DNA from: an uncultured Collinsella sp.
GTDB lineage: Bacteria; Actinomycetota; Coriobacteriia; Coriobacteriales; Coriobacteriaceae
Reading direction: 5' to 3'
Length of the DNA stretch: 23,026 bases
Assembly: GCA_958443265.1 (NCBI GenBank)
Contig: CAUCKA010000020.1
Span: forward strand, 1-23,026
The position numbers were made by a program, and so were the translations under genes. Positions within the stretch are counted from its first letter, which is position 1. Every line of letters begins with the position of its first letter. Positions 1-9,367 of this stretch are shown here, in pieces. The notes beneath the pieces are model-generated. The model saw only the letters and a program-made list of their open reading frames with translations, was not told where the DNA came from and made no database searches.

Positions 1-2
1 TG

Positions 3-602
3 TCGATGTTGCCCGTCGCGGTGATCTTTGCCGCTGCCATGTCCGGTTGGTGGATCGCCTGGGGTCGCACCGAGGCTGCCGCGAGCGCCGCACTCACCTG
101 CGCGCTTGCGCTTGGCTGTCTGACCGGCAATACCTTCCTGGCAGCTGGGGTCGCCGCCGGCGTCGCGTCATTTTGGCTCGGCCCGGCAAGCGCCGCCGCG
201 GCAACGGGCATGGGCGCGCTTTTTGCCCGTCTGACCACGGTCGCGCTTTCAGCCGGAGGCGTGCTAGGGCTCGGCAACGTTGCCGCAGCGCTGGAAGACC
301 CGCTCCTTTGGGCTGCCTTTGCGCTGGTCGCGACAACTGCCGCGGCGTCATCTGCGCTGCTCAATGCCCATGCCAAGCGTGCCGATCAGGGCTCAAACCT
401 TGCCGCCATCGCCGCCATCGCTGTCACCGGCATCGGCTGCGCAGCGGCATCCTGTCTTGCACACCATATGGAAATTGCCAGCCTTGCAGCCGCGGTCGCC
501 GCCAAGGCGGCAGTTGCGGGAACCCTATCCTCTATAATCGTTGGGATATGCCTATATTTGCTCGGATACCAAAGAACCTATACGGAGAGTGATCTTTCGT
601 GA
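3..602 (+). CDS. C-terminal part of a polytopic membrane protein (5' end outside window)
   Basis: The reading frame is open to the left edge, so the ATG at 6 may be internal and the gene is probably truncated by the window. The visible ~199 residues are Ala/Gly-rich with about six hydrophobic stretches, for example around residues 1-20, 30-58, 75-90, 98-120, 133-152 and 170-188, and a short polar tail. No catalytic motif is visible. Its stop (600-602) overlaps the GTG start of the next gene by 4 nt, so it is translationally coupled to the FHA/kinase operon. It could be the membrane part of a larger signalling protein, such as a kinase with a membrane C-terminus, but that is only a guess from position. 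Confidence 0.7.
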   Translation, partial: SMLPVAVIFAAAMSGWWIAWGRTEAAASAALTCALALGCLTGNTFLAAGVAAGVASFWLGPASAAAATGMGALFARLTTVALSAGGVLGLGNVAAALEDPLLWAAFALVATTAAASSALLNAHAKRADQGSNLAAIAAIAVTGIGCAAASCLAHHMEIASLAAAVAAKAAVAGTLSSIIVGICLYLLGYQRTYTESDLS

Positions 603-1612
603 ACTTCCTGAACATCTTCGAGGACCACGTGGCCGGCATCTTCGGTGCCACCCGTGCCCCGTTCTCCTTTAAGAAGCTTGCCAAGCAGGCCGCTCGCGAC
701 ATGGAGGATCAGACTCTGGTGATCAATGGCGTCAACACGGCGCCGGCACTCTATACCATCCTGATCGCCGCCGACGACGATCCCATGCTCGCCCCGTTCT
801 ACCCCGAGCTTTCGCGCGAGGTCCGCGAGTTTGTGAAGGCGCAGGCCGAAAAGCGCCGTTATGTCTTTGTCGGCGAGCCCCTCGTGCGCTTTATGATCGA
901 TCCGCAGCTGCGCGCCGGCAAGTTCTCGGTCTTTGCCGAGAACGTCGATGCCCCCACGCTCGGCCGCCTGTACGAAGAAGAGCGCGCCTATCAAAACGGT
1001 CTGGGCCAAAACAACTCCGCGGCAAGCCGTGCCGCCAGCGCCCCGCGCGCCGGCCAGCAGCAGTTTGCTGCCCCGCAGCCGCAGCGCCCCGCCGCCATGC
1101 CCCAGCAGCAGCCGACGCCTCGCGCCGCCGCTCCTGACCCGCTTGCCGTAGCAGATCCCTTCGCGCCTAGCGTCCCCGACCCCGCCGCCGCACCCATCCC
1201 GGTGCCGCAGACCGTCTCGCGCGACGCGCTTGCCGGCATGGGCGGAGCCGCCGCGACCGGTGCCGCCGTGGGCCTAGGCGCCGCAGCCGGCATCGCCTCC
1301 AACATGGCGAGCACTCGCGCCCCACAGCGCCCGCTCGCCCAGCTCGTCGACGTCGTGAGCGGCGAGAGCCATAGCATCACCTCCGCACAGGTGACTATCG
1401 GTCGCGAGCGCTCAGTTTCCGATATTGCCCTGCGCGACCCCAACGTGTCGCGCCGCCACGCCCAGCTCACCTTTACGGGCTCGGATTGGTCGATCGAGGA
1501 CCTCAATTCCACCAACGGCACGCTCGTCAACAACCGCCGCATTACGCGCTGCCCGCTGCGCAACGGCGATCTGCTGACGTTTGGCCTGAGCACCTTTGAA
1601 TTTAGGGGATAG
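599..1612 (+). CDS. fhaA: FhaA-like protein: DUF3662 N-terminal domain plus FHA domain
   Basis: A 337-residue cytoplasmic protein. Residues 1 to about 115 match the layout of the FhaA N-terminal domain (DUF3662): it starts NFLNIFEDHVAGIF and is followed by mixed alpha/beta sequence. A long Pro/Ala/Gln-rich linker follows (about 135-235). Residues 255-337 form an FHA phosphothreonine-binding domain with the expected GRE, SRRHA and N-S-T-NGT motifs. FhaA proteins bind phosphorylated substrates of PknB-type kinases and regulate peptidoglycan synthesis. The start is GTG at 599, inside the GTGA overlap with the upstream gene, with GGAGAG 9 nt upstream. The neighbours (fhaB, PP2C, rodA-pbpA, pknB) support the assignment. 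Confidence 0.92.
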   Translation: MNFLNIFEDHVAGIFGATRAPFSFKKLAKQAARDMEDQTLVINGVNTAPALYTILIAADDDPMLAPFYPELSREVREFVKAQAEKRRYVFVGEPLVRFMIDPQLRAGKFSVFAENVDAPTLGRLYEEERAYQNGLGQNNSAASRAASAPRAGQQQFAAPQPQRPAAMPQQQPTPRAAAPDPLAVADPFAPSVPDPAAAPIPVPQTVSRDALAGMGGAAATGAAVGLGAAAGIASNMASTRAPQRPLAQLVDVVSGESHSITSAQVTIGRERSVSDIALRDPNVSRRHAQLTFTGSDWSIEDLNSTNGTLVNNRRITRCPLRNGDLLTFGLSTFEFRG

Positions 1613-1618
1613 TCTCTT

Positions 1619-2035
1619 ATGAACATCGATATCGTCCTTTTTGCAGGCCGCATCGTCCTGGTCGCCCTGCTCTATATCTTCCTGTTCGCCGTCATGAAGA
1701 CCGGCGTGGGACTTGTGCGCGGGCAGCGTCGCGACTCGGCTATCTGGACGATCGATGTGGACAAGGGTCCGCGCGGTATCCGCGGCATCCACGTAGACAT
1801 GCTCGGCCCCGTCATCGTCGGTCGCTCGCCATCTTCGGACATCTGCATCAACGAACCGTTCGTCTCGGCCTCGCATGCGCGCTTTTCGCTGCAGGGCCCG
1901 GCGCTCATCATCGAAGACCTCAACTCGCTTAACGGCACGCTCGTCAACGGCCGCCAGCTTGTGGAGCCCGCAACGCTGCGCGAGGGCGACGAAGTCCAGA
2001 TTGGCGACGTGGTCATGAAGGTGAACCGTCGATGA
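1619..2035 (+). CDS. fhaB: FhaB-like membrane-anchored FHA protein
   Basis: A 138-residue protein with one N-terminal transmembrane helix (about residues 5-25) followed by a cytoplasmic FHA domain (about 58-138) with VGRSPSSDICI, SASHARF and EDLNSLNGTLVNG motifs. This is the usual FhaB/FipA layout. In Actinobacteria such proteins bind a phosphothreonine made by PknA/PknB and connect the kinase to cell division and wall proteins. The ATG at 1619 lies 6 nt after the fhaA stop. The stop overlaps the PP2C start in an ATGA motif (2032-2035), so translation is coupled. The short spacing supports co-expression with the phosphatase that opposes the kinase. Confidence 0.92.
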   Translation: MNIDIVLFAGRIVLVALLYIFLFAVMKTGVGLVRGQRRDSAIWTIDVDKGPRGIRGIHVDMLGPVIVGRSPSSDICINEPFVSASHARFSLQGPALIIEDLNSLNGTLVNGRQLVEPATLREGDEVQIGDVVMKVNRR

Positions 2036-3966
2036 TCGACGAGGAGAACAAGTCCGCAACCATGACCGAGGCACCGGCTGCCGCCGTAGCTGCACCGGCC
2101 CACGCCGCTCCGGCGGACTCCACACCCGTGGAGCCCGAGGACACCGTGTTCTCCCTGCCTCTTTCGCATGTAACGCATGATATTTCGGATCTCGCCGATA
2201 ACGAGGGCGAAGAGGATGCCGTAGCGGCGCCCATCGGCGCACATGCTGCGGAACAGCCCACAGCGCCCGAAGCAACCCCGGCGCCGGCTCACTTTGCAGA
2301 GCCCGTCGCCGCGGCAATCAACGAGAGCGCTGCGGTGTTTGCGGCACCCGAACCCGCCGCGCCGGCGTTTCCCATAGCCCCGGCATCCGAGGTTGCGCCC
2401 GCGTCTACGCCGGCGCCCGAGGCGGGGCCATCCCCCGAGGACGGCCCTGCACCCAAGGCCCCGCAGCCTGCGCCCGCAAGCGAGTCCGATGCCGTGGCCG
2501 AGCCCGCCGCCCAGTCGCAAAGCACACCCGCGCCGTCGCACTTTGCGACGCCCGAGCCTATAGACGTCAGCCCGCAAGACGACGAGTCGATCGCCTGCGC
2601 GTCCGAAGAGCCCGGCTCCCCGGACACCGGCGATTCCGAATCAAACGCCGAGACCGACACCGTCTCTCCCGGTGACACAGCCGAGATCGACGTTGCCGCC
2701 GTTGAGGCCAAGCTCAAAGACCCCGGCTCGACCATGAGCTTTGAGCCCCTGACCGAGGAGCGCATCGAGACCGACTCGACCTATGATGCCGGCACCACCA
2801 CGCAACTCATGTGGGGCGCCCGCTCTGACGTTGGCTGCGTACGCCCGCACAATGAGGATTCCTACCTGGTGCAGTCGCCGCTCTTTTGCGTATGCGACGG
2901 CATGGGCGGTCACGCCGCCGGCGAGGTAGCCTCTTCCATCGCCGTCGAGACTATTGCCAAGACGGCCCCGCAGTCCGCCGACGCAGCACGCCTGGCCGCA
3001 GCCGTCGAGGCAGCCAACGCCGCCGTAATCGAGGCCGCCTTGAATGGCCTGGGCAAGCCCGGCATGGGCTGCACAGCCACTTGCGCCTATATCGAAAACG
3101 ACACGCTCGCCATCGCCCACGTGGGTGACTCTCGCGCCTACCTGCTCCACGAGGGCACGCTCATCCGCGTGACCCGCGACCACTCCTACGTGGAGGAGCT
3201 CGTGGACGCCGGCGAGATTACGGCAGACGAGGCTCGCGTCCACCCCAACCGCTCGGTCATCACCCGTGCGCTGGGCTCGGACCCCGCCATGTATGCCGAC
3301 CACTTCACCCTGCATATCGAGGAAGGCGACCGCCTGATCCTGTGCTCCGACGGCCTTTCGAGCATGATTCCCGATAGCGATATCGAGAACATCGCCACGC
3401 AGTCCTCAACCGCGCAAATCTGCGTCGACAACCTAGTGGACGCGGCGCTTGCCGCCGGCGGCCACGACAACGTGACCGTAGTAGTCGTTGACCTGGTTGA
3501 CGATGGCGTTATGCGCGAGGCGCAACGCGTGCGTCGCCGCAACATTACTATCGCCGCCATCCTGGCCCTCGTCTTTGTGCTGGCAGCTGGCATCTGGGCC
3601 TACACGGGTGTCACCGGCTCGTACTACCTGGGTACCTACCAGGGCAATGTCGCCGTCTGGCGCGGCCTTCCCGGCAAGCCGCTCGGACTCAAGCTCCACT
3701 GGCTCGAAAGCGAAACCAGCATCAAGCTGTCCGACCTGCCCGAAGACACGCAAAACCGCCTCAAGGCGGGCATTCCGCAAACAAGTGTCGACGATGCGCA
3801 GGACACGATATCCAAGTACCGCCACCAGATCGATGAAGAGCAGACCCGCCAGGTGATCGACGCGCAAACGATTCGCGACAACACCAATCAGGGATCGACC
3901 TCCGAATCAGATTCCGAGAAAACCGCCGAACAGTCCGCCGAGGCCGAAGCCTCCGAAAAGAACTAG
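2032..3966 (+). CDS. PP2C-family Ser/Thr phosphatase, membrane-anchored, with long disordered N-terminus
   Basis: A 644-residue PstP/Stp1-type phosphatase that would dephosphorylate PknB and its substrates. Residues 1 to about 255 are Pro/Ala/Glu/Asp-rich and look disordered; usual PstP proteins begin directly with the catalytic domain, so this extension is unusual. The PP2C domain spans about 262-492, with metal-ligand and core motifs RPHNEDS, DGMGGHAAGE, GDSRAYL, the LCSDGL segment and GGHDNVTVV. A transmembrane helix follows (about 503-525), then a ~118-residue outer segment ending in a polar Ser/Glu/Lys-rich tail. The start lies in an ATGA overlap with fhaB. The next gene starts 16 nt downstream. 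Confidence 0.93.
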   Translation: MIDEENKSATMTEAPAAAVAAPAHAAPADSTPVEPEDTVFSLPLSHVTHDISDLADNEGEEDAVAAPIGAHAAEQPTAPEATPAPAHFAEPVAAAINESAAVFAAPEPAAPAFPIAPASEVAPASTPAPEAGPSPEDGPAPKAPQPAPASESDAVAEPAAQSQSTPAPSHFATPEPIDVSPQDDESIACASEEPGSPDTGDSESNAETDTVSPGDTAEIDVAAVEAKLKDPGSTMSFEPLTEERIETDSTYDAGTTTQLMWGARSDVGCVRPHNEDSYLVQSPLFCVCDGMGGHAAGEVASSIAVETIAKTAPQSADAARLAAAVEAANAAVIEAALNGLGKPGMGCTATCAYIENDTLAIAHVGDSRAYLLHEGTLIRVTRDHSYVEELVDAGEITADEARVHPNRSVITRALGSDPAMYADHFTLHIEEGDRLILCSDGLSSMIPDSDIENIATQSSTAQICVDNLVDAALAAGGHDNVTVVVVDLVDDGVMREAQRVRRRNITIAAILALVFVLAAGIWAYTGVTGSYYLGTYQGNVAVWRGLPGKPLGLKLHWLESETSIKLSDLPEDTQNRLKAGIPQTSVDDAQDTISKYRHQIDEEQTRQVIDAQTIRDNTNQGSTSESDSEKTAEQSAEAEASEKN

Positions 3967-3982
3967 AAAGGGAGTGCCGCTT

Positions 3983-6853
3983 ATGAGTCGCCGCAACACC
4001 GAGCTGCTCTTGCTCATCGCCTCGGCGTTCCCCGTCATCCTGCTGTATGCGATGTACGTGCTCACCGCGGGCGCCGCCATCTCCTTTGAGACGCTCGCGG
4101 TGCCGATCGGCCTCTTTGCCGCCTTCGCCGCGGCACATATCGCCGTGCGCATCTTGGCGCCCGGCGCCGACCCCGCCATCCTACCCATCGTATTTATACT
4201 TTCGGGCATCGGCATCACGTTCGTGACACGCCTCGCCTCCGCTCTCGCCATCTCACAGCTCATCATCCTGTTTGTCTCGGTGGCCCTGATGGTGGGAACG
4301 CTCGCACTGGTCAAAAACCTCGACGTGGTCATGCGCTACAAGTACACCTTTGGCATTATCGGCATCATTCTGCTGATGCTGCCTATCTTTATCGGCACCA
4401 CGATCTCGGGCTCCAAGCTGTGGATTCGCATCGCGGGCTTTACCATCCAGCCCGGCGAGTTCGCCAAGGTCTTTATCGTGCTGTTCCTGGCCGGGTACCT
4501 GGCCGAGAACCGCGAGCTGCTCTCCATCTCCAACCGCAAGATCCTGGGCTTTAAGATCCCTCGCCTGCGACTGCTGCTGCCGTTGTTTGCCGTGTGGGGC
4601 GTGTGCCTACTCGTTGTCGTCTTCGAACGCGACCTGGGTTCGGCCGTGCTGTTCTACACCATCTTCTTGCTGATGCTCTACGTTGCCACGGGTCGATTCT
4701 CGTATGTCGTTATCGGCCTTGCGCTCTTGGCCGTCGGCGCCGTGGGCGCCTACAAGTTCCTGTCGCACGTCCAGGTGCGCTTCCAAGTTTGGGTCGATCC
4801 GTTTAAGGACGCCCAGGGCCAGGGCTACCAGATCGTCCAGTCGCTCTTCTCGCTTGCCGATGGCGGTCTGGTCGGTGTTGGTATCGGCAACGGCATGGCC
4901 AACAACATCCCTGTCGTCGAGTCCGACTTTATCTTCTCTGCCATCGGCGAGGAGATGGGCCTTTTGGGCGGCGGCGCCGTGCTCATCCTGTTTATGCTCT
5001 TTGCCGTGCGTGGCCTCACCACGGCTGCCCGCGCTAAATCCGATCTCGCCGCCTTTAGCGCCACGGGCCTTACGGCCGCCATCAGCTTCCAGGCCTTTTT
5101 GATCGTGGGCGGCGTTACCCGCCTGATCCCGCTGACCGGCGTCACCCTGCCCTTTATGAGCCAGGGCGGTTCCTCGCTGCTGGCAAGCTTTATCATCGTC
5201 GCGCTCCTGCTGCGCGCCGGTGACGAAGCGACCGGACGCGAGGCCGAGCTTACCGGCACCGGCACCATGACCGCCATCACCGATGATCAGGTCGCATCCG
5301 CCGCCGCCCCGACGGGCACGCGCTTTGCCACCTCGTCTTCCTACGGCAGCGGCAGCCATTCCGTCGGCTCGCGCATGCGCCGTCGCCTGCTCGACACGCC
5401 TGAATCCGGTGTGCTCGGCCGCGTTGCGCTCGCCAACCGTCTAACCCGTGCGGTGCTCGCCTTTACGGCGCTGTTCGCCATCCTTATCGGCAACCTCACC
5501 TATGTCCAGGTCATCAAGGCCAAGGACTATCAGGATATGCCGACCAACAACCACACTATCGCCCGCTCCAAGTACATCCAGCGCGGTTCCATCATCACGT
5601 CCGACGGCGTGACGCTGGCCGAGTCGCTGCAGCAGGAGGACGGCACCTACGTACGCTCCTACCCCAACGGCAACCTGGCAGCGCACGTGGTTGGCTACGT
5701 GAGCCAGCAGTATGGCACCACCGCCATCGAGAGTGTCATGAACGACACGCTCACCGGCTCTAAGGATTACTCCAGCTGGAACAACGCCATCGCGTCGCTC
5801 GCGGGCCAGACCCAGCCGGGCAACACCGCCAAGCTCACCATCGACTCGCGTATCCAGACGGCGGCCGAGCAGGCGCTCAAGGGCTTTAAGGGCGCTGTAG
5901 TGGTCATCGACCCGCGTACCGGCGCGGTGCTCGCATGTGCCAGCTCGCCCACCTACGACAACACCAACATCGACGCCCTGTTGCAGGCGGGCGGCGGCGA
6001 GGACGGCTCTATGTACAATCGCGCCATGGACGCGCTGTACACGCCGGGCTCCACGTTTAAGGTCGTTACGCTTTCCGCGGCACTCGAGACCGGCACCGCC
6101 AGCCTTACCAGCACCTACCAGGCGCCCGGCTCCATGGACATCGGCAACGCGCCGGTCACCAACTATGCCAACGAGAGCTACGGCACCATCAGCCTGCAGC
6201 AGGCCTTTGCCGTGTCTTCCAACGTCGTCTTTGGCCAGGTGGCAAACGAAGTTGGCGCAAACACGCTCGTGCAGTTTGCCAACGCCTTTGGCTACGGCCA
6301 AAAGCTCGGCCAGGACCTGACCTCCGCGGCCTCCATCATGGCCGACCCGTCGCTCATGACCGAGTGGGAGACCGCCTGGGCCGGCGCCGGCCAGCCTGTC
6401 GGCATGGACCACACGCCCGGGCCGCAGACCACCGTCATGCAAAACGCCGTGATTGCCGCCGCCATCGCTAACAGCGGCGTAGTCATGGACCCGTACTTTG
6501 TAGCCCAGGTACTCGCCCCGGACGGAACCGTGGTCAAGACCACGCAGTCCCGCTCGCTGGGTCAGGCCGTCAGCTCCGCCACGGCCGACCAGGTCAAGCA
6601 GGCCATGCTTGCCGTCGTCCAGTCCGGCACCGGCACCGATGCCCAAATCCCCGGCGTCAAGGTCGCCGGCAAGACCGGCTCGGCCGAAACCGGCGACACC
6701 AACGTCAACTCGATGTTCGTTGGCTTTGCACCTTACGATTCACCCACGGTCGCTATCTCGGTGGCCTTAGAGGATTACGACAAGCATGACGTCAAGGCCG
6801 CCAAGATTGCCGGCATCGTCCTGACCGCGGCGCTCGCCGCACAGGGAGCGTGA
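3983..6853 (+). CDS. RodA/FtsW-PbpA fusion: SEDS glycosyltransferase fused to class B PBP
   Basis: A single uninterrupted 956-residue frame. The N-terminal ~425 residues are a polytopic SEDS domain (FtsW/RodA/SpoVE) with typical segments such as KLWIRIAGFTIQPGEFAK and the FMSQGGSS block. A Ser/Thr/Gly linker leads to another membrane helix (about 490-510) and a PbpA-like class B transpeptidase. The active-site motifs are STFK (Ser near residue 690), SSN (near 745) and KTGS (near 897). SEDS proteins polymerise lipid II and the partner PBP cross-links the product; here the pair is one polypeptide. I prefer ATG 3983 to GTG 3974 because AAAGGGAG sits 8 nt before it. Separate rodA and pbpA genes occupy this position in most Actinobacteria. 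Confidence 0.93.
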   Translation: MSRRNTELLLLIASAFPVILLYAMYVLTAGAAISFETLAVPIGLFAAFAAAHIAVRILAPGADPAILPIVFILSGIGITFVTRLASALAISQLIILFVSVALMVGTLALVKNLDVVMRYKYTFGIIGIILLMLPIFIGTTISGSKLWIRIAGFTIQPGEFAKVFIVLFLAGYLAENRELLSISNRKILGFKIPRLRLLLPLFAVWGVCLLVVVFERDLGSAVLFYTIFLLMLYVATGRFSYVVIGLALLAVGAVGAYKFLSHVQVRFQVWVDPFKDAQGQGYQIVQSLFSLADGGLVGVGIGNGMANNIPVVESDFIFSAIGEEMGLLGGGAVLILFMLFAVRGLTTAARAKSDLAAFSATGLTAAISFQAFLIVGGVTRLIPLTGVTLPFMSQGGSSLLASFIIVALLLRAGDEATGREAELTGTGTMTAITDDQVASAAAPTGTRFATSSSYGSGSHSVGSRMRRRLLDTPESGVLGRVALANRLTRAVLAFTALFAILIGNLTYVQVIKAKDYQDMPTNNHTIARSKYIQRGSIITSDGVTLAESLQQEDGTYVRSYPNGNLAAHVVGYVSQQYGTTAIESVMNDTLTGSKDYSSWNNAIASLAGQTQPGNTAKLTIDSRIQTAAEQALKGFKGAVVVIDPRTGAVLACASSPTYDNTNIDALLQAGGGEDGSMYNRAMDALYTPGSTFKVVTLSAALETGTASLTSTYQAPGSMDIGNAPVTNYANESYGTISLQQAFAVSSNVVFGQVANEVGANTLVQFANAFGYGQKLGQDLTSAASIMADPSLMTEWETAWAGAGQPVGMDHTPGPQTTVMQNAVIAAAIANSGVVMDPYFVAQVLAPDGTVVKTTQSRSLGQAVSSATADQVKQAMLAVVQSGTGTDAQIPGVKVAGKTGSAETGDTNVNSMFVGFAPYDSPTVAISVALEDYDKHDVKAAKIAGIVLTAALAAQGA

Positions 6854-6985
6854 TGCCCATGATCGAATCGGACACCCGAGGCGCGCCGCGGCCGAAGAGT
6901 TAGCGGCAACGCGCCACACGGCCCCAGCGGCCACATCGTAGGTACTACACACATCGTTGAGCGAATAGTTATGTTAGGAGCAGGA

Positions 6986-8953
6986 ATGGAACAGAGGGTC
7001 CTCGGGGGAAGATACCTCCTCAAGGATAAGGTGGGGACAGGCGGTATGGCGACCGTCTACCGTGCGCAGGACCAGGTCCTCGACCGCACGGTAGCCGTCA
7101 AGATCATGCTGCCGCAGTATGCTGGCGACGCAACCTTCGCCGCACGCTTTAAGCAGGAGGCCCAGGCAGCAGCCGGTCTCTCCTCCCCCTATATCGTGGG
7201 CGTCTACGATTGGGGCAAGGACGGCGACACCTATTACATCGTCATGGAGTACCTGCGCGGCACCGACCTTAAGAGCGGCATCAAGAGCCACGGCGCCCTC
7301 GACCCCAAGAAGGTCGCCCAGATCGGCTCGCAGATCAGCTCCGCGCTTTCGGTCGCCCACAAGCACGAGATCATCCACCGCGACATTAAGCCGCAGAACA
7401 TCATGGTGCTGCCAGACGGCAACATCAAGGTGATGGACTTTGGCATCGCGCGCGCCAAGAACAGCCACCTCACGCAAGACAACAACGTGCTGGGAACCGC
7501 CCACTACGTCAGCCCCGAGCAGACCCGTGGTCAGGACCTCGGCCCCACCTCGGATATCTACTCGCTGGGCGTCGTGATGTACGAGTGCGCCACCGGCCGC
7601 GTTCCCTTTGACGGTGACGACGCTATCTCGGTCGCACTCAAGCAGGTCAACGAGCTGCCTATTCCGCCGAGCCAGATCAACTCCGGTGTCGACGCCGACC
7701 TTGAGCGCATCATCCTCAAGTGCATGGAGAAGGACCCGGCAAACCGCTTCCAGACCGCCGACGAGCTGCGTCAGGTGCTCAACAGCTACCTGTCGGGCCG
7801 TGCCGTCAACATCTCGGAGCCCACGCGCATCATCGGTGCCCCCGGTGAGCTGGGCGCCACCAAGACTCGCGAGCTTTCCGATCAGACGCGCGCCATGGTG
7901 CGTCCCGTCTCGGGCGTGAGCGGCCAGAATACCGCCCGTAGCTCGGTTTCGGGCTCCACCGGCTCCTACGAGGTCGAAAAGCCCAAATCCAACAAGAACA
8001 AGATCATCGCCGCCGTGGTGGCAGCCGTTGCCGTCATCGGTATCGTGGTGGCCTTTGCCACAGGACTCTTTGGCGGCGAGCAGGTCACCGTGCCCGATGT
8101 GCTAGGCAAGGACCAGCAGACTGCCGTCGAGCAGATCAAGGAAGCCGGCCTCGAGGTCGGCACCATCGACCAAAGCTACAACGACGATGTCGACGAGGGC
8201 AAGGTCGCCGAGCAGACGCCCAACGGCAACACCAAGAAGGCCAAGGGCACCAAGGTGAACCTGGTAATCTCCAAGGGCCCCAAGCCCTCCGAGAAGGTCG
8301 AGGTTCCCCGGCTGGTCGGCCTGACCAAGGACCAGGCAGAAGCCGCGCTGGCAAGCGTTGGCCTGAAGGGCAACGCCTCCGAGGAGGCCAACGAGGCCGA
8401 TGAGGGCCAGGTCTTTGAGCAGGGCACCGAAGCCGGTAAGGAAGTCGAGAAGGGCACGACCATCTCGTACAAGGTCTCGAGCGGCCCGGATACCACCTCC
8501 GTCCCTGATCTGACCGACATGACCGAGGCCCAGGCGCGCAACGCCCTCGATATGGCAGGCTTTGGCGTCGACGTGAGCTACCAGGAGAACGATTCGGTTA
8601 CCGAGGGCACCGTGATTAGCTGGAACCCCAGCGGCAAGCAGAAGCCTGGCGCCACGATTACCGTCGTCATTGCCAAGAAGTCCGGCAAAGCCAGCGTTCC
8701 GGGCAACCTGTACGGCAAGAGCATCTCCGCCGCCGTTACCGCGCTCAACAACGCCGGGTTCTACAACATCGCATTCTGCGATCAGAACGGTAACCCCGTG
8801 AGCGGCAACGAAAACGCCACCGTTACGGGCGTCTCCCCCACCGGCAAGCAGTCTACCGACAGCACGATTACGCTGACGGTCGCACTTTCTGGCTCGGGTT
8901 CGGGTTCGGGCTCGGGCACGAGCACGGGCGACGATTCCGGTACGACCAACTAG
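6986..8953 (+). CDS. pknB: PknB-type Ser/Thr kinase with four PASTA repeats
   Basis: A 655-residue membrane kinase. The kinase domain (about 8-275) shows the GTGGMATVY glycine loop, catalytic Lys39 in VAVKIM, HRDIKPQN with Asp near 133, DFGIA and the GTAHYVSPEQ activation segment. A juxtamembrane linker rich in Thr/Ser follows, then a transmembrane helix (about 340-362). Four PASTA repeats of about 65 residues start near VTVPDV, VEVPRL, TSVPDL and ASVPGN, and the protein ends in a Ser-Gly repeat tail. PASTA domains bind muropeptides or lipid II outside the cell. ATG 6986 is chosen because AGGAG lies 5 nt before it; an in-frame ATG at 6971 lacks a site. A 132-nt gap separates it from the PBP fusion, so it may have its own promoter, though none is convincing by eye. 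Confidence 0.95.
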   Translation: MEQRVLGGRYLLKDKVGTGGMATVYRAQDQVLDRTVAVKIMLPQYAGDATFAARFKQEAQAAAGLSSPYIVGVYDWGKDGDTYYIVMEYLRGTDLKSGIKSHGALDPKKVAQIGSQISSALSVAHKHEIIHRDIKPQNIMVLPDGNIKVMDFGIARAKNSHLTQDNNVLGTAHYVSPEQTRGQDLGPTSDIYSLGVVMYECATGRVPFDGDDAISVALKQVNELPIPPSQINSGVDADLERIILKCMEKDPANRFQTADELRQVLNSYLSGRAVNISEPTRIIGAPGELGATKTRELSDQTRAMVRPVSGVSGQNTARSSVSGSTGSYEVEKPKSNKNKIIAAVVAAVAVIGIVVAFATGLFGGEQVTVPDVLGKDQQTAVEQIKEAGLEVGTIDQSYNDDVDEGKVAEQTPNGNTKKAKGTKVNLVISKGPKPSEKVEVPRLVGLTKDQAEAALASVGLKGNASEEANEADEGQVFEQGTEAGKEVEKGTTISYKVSSGPDTTSVPDLTDMTEAQARNALDMAGFGVDVSYQENDSVTEGTVISWNPSGKQKPGATITVVIAKKSGKASVPGNLYGKSISAAVTALNNAGFYNIAFCDQNGNPVSGNENATVTGVSPTGKQSTDSTITLTVALSGSGSGSGSGTSTGDDSGTTN

Positions 8954-9005
8954 TCGCCGCCCCACCGCCCATTACGGCTCCCGCCGCAAACATATTCGCT
9001 CACAG

Positions 9006-9045
9006 GCGCCCGCTTGCTCCCCCAGCAAGCGGGCGCTTCGTTTTT
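9006..9045 (+). terminator. Rho-independent terminator of the pknB operon
   Basis: A perfect 13-bp inverted repeat, GCGCCCGCTTGCT (9006-9018) and AGCAAGCGGGCGC (9024-9036), with a 5-nt C loop, is followed by TTCGTTTTT. It lies 52 nt after the pknB stop and closes the signalling operon. Confidence 0.92.
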
Positions 9046-9058
9046 GACATGACATGAA

Positions 9059-9367
9059 CCAGAAGAGCCCGGTACCGTGACGGTGTACCGGGCTCGATCA
9101 ATCTCTGGTGCCCCCGGGCTGATTCGAAAACTCCCCCCCGCGGGGAAATTGGTGACGCGGGTGTCGACGGCTCGAACCCTGCCCTTAGACCAGAAGAGCC
9201 CGGCACCGTAGCGGTACCGGGCTCGGCAAATCTCTGGTGCCCCCGGGCGGATTCGAAAACTCCCCCCCCCCCGCGGGGAAATTGGTGACGCGGGTGTCGA
9301 CGGCTCGAACCCTGCCCTTAGACCAGAAGAGCCCGGCACCGTAGCGGTACCGCGCTCGACAAATCTC
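9059..9367. repeat. Tandem ~132-bp repeat of tRNA 3' tails and terminator hairpins
   Basis: The block CCAGAAGAGCCCGG recurs at 9059, 9190 and 9323, giving unit lengths of 131 and 133 bp. The length difference comes from a C-run of 7 in the first unit versus 11 in the second, and a 2-nt change in the hairpin. Each unit holds a GC-rich hairpin (9065-9095, 9196-9224, 9329-9357). After it comes, on the minus strand, the last ~23 nt of a tRNA ending GGGGGCACCA. Units are joined by a spacer containing CCCCGCGGGG and GTGTCGACGG. Only the third copy continues into a longer tRNA half. Read on the minus strand, the hairpins resemble decayed tRNA terminators with a short T tract. No gene is supported here; short ORFs crossing it are artefacts of the repeat. 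Confidence 0.85.

Noticed and set aside
9059..9367. Three complete tRNA genes in tandem
   Set aside because: Units one and two hold only the last ~23 nt of a tRNA and the third only the 3' half; no D arm or acceptor 5' strand is present.
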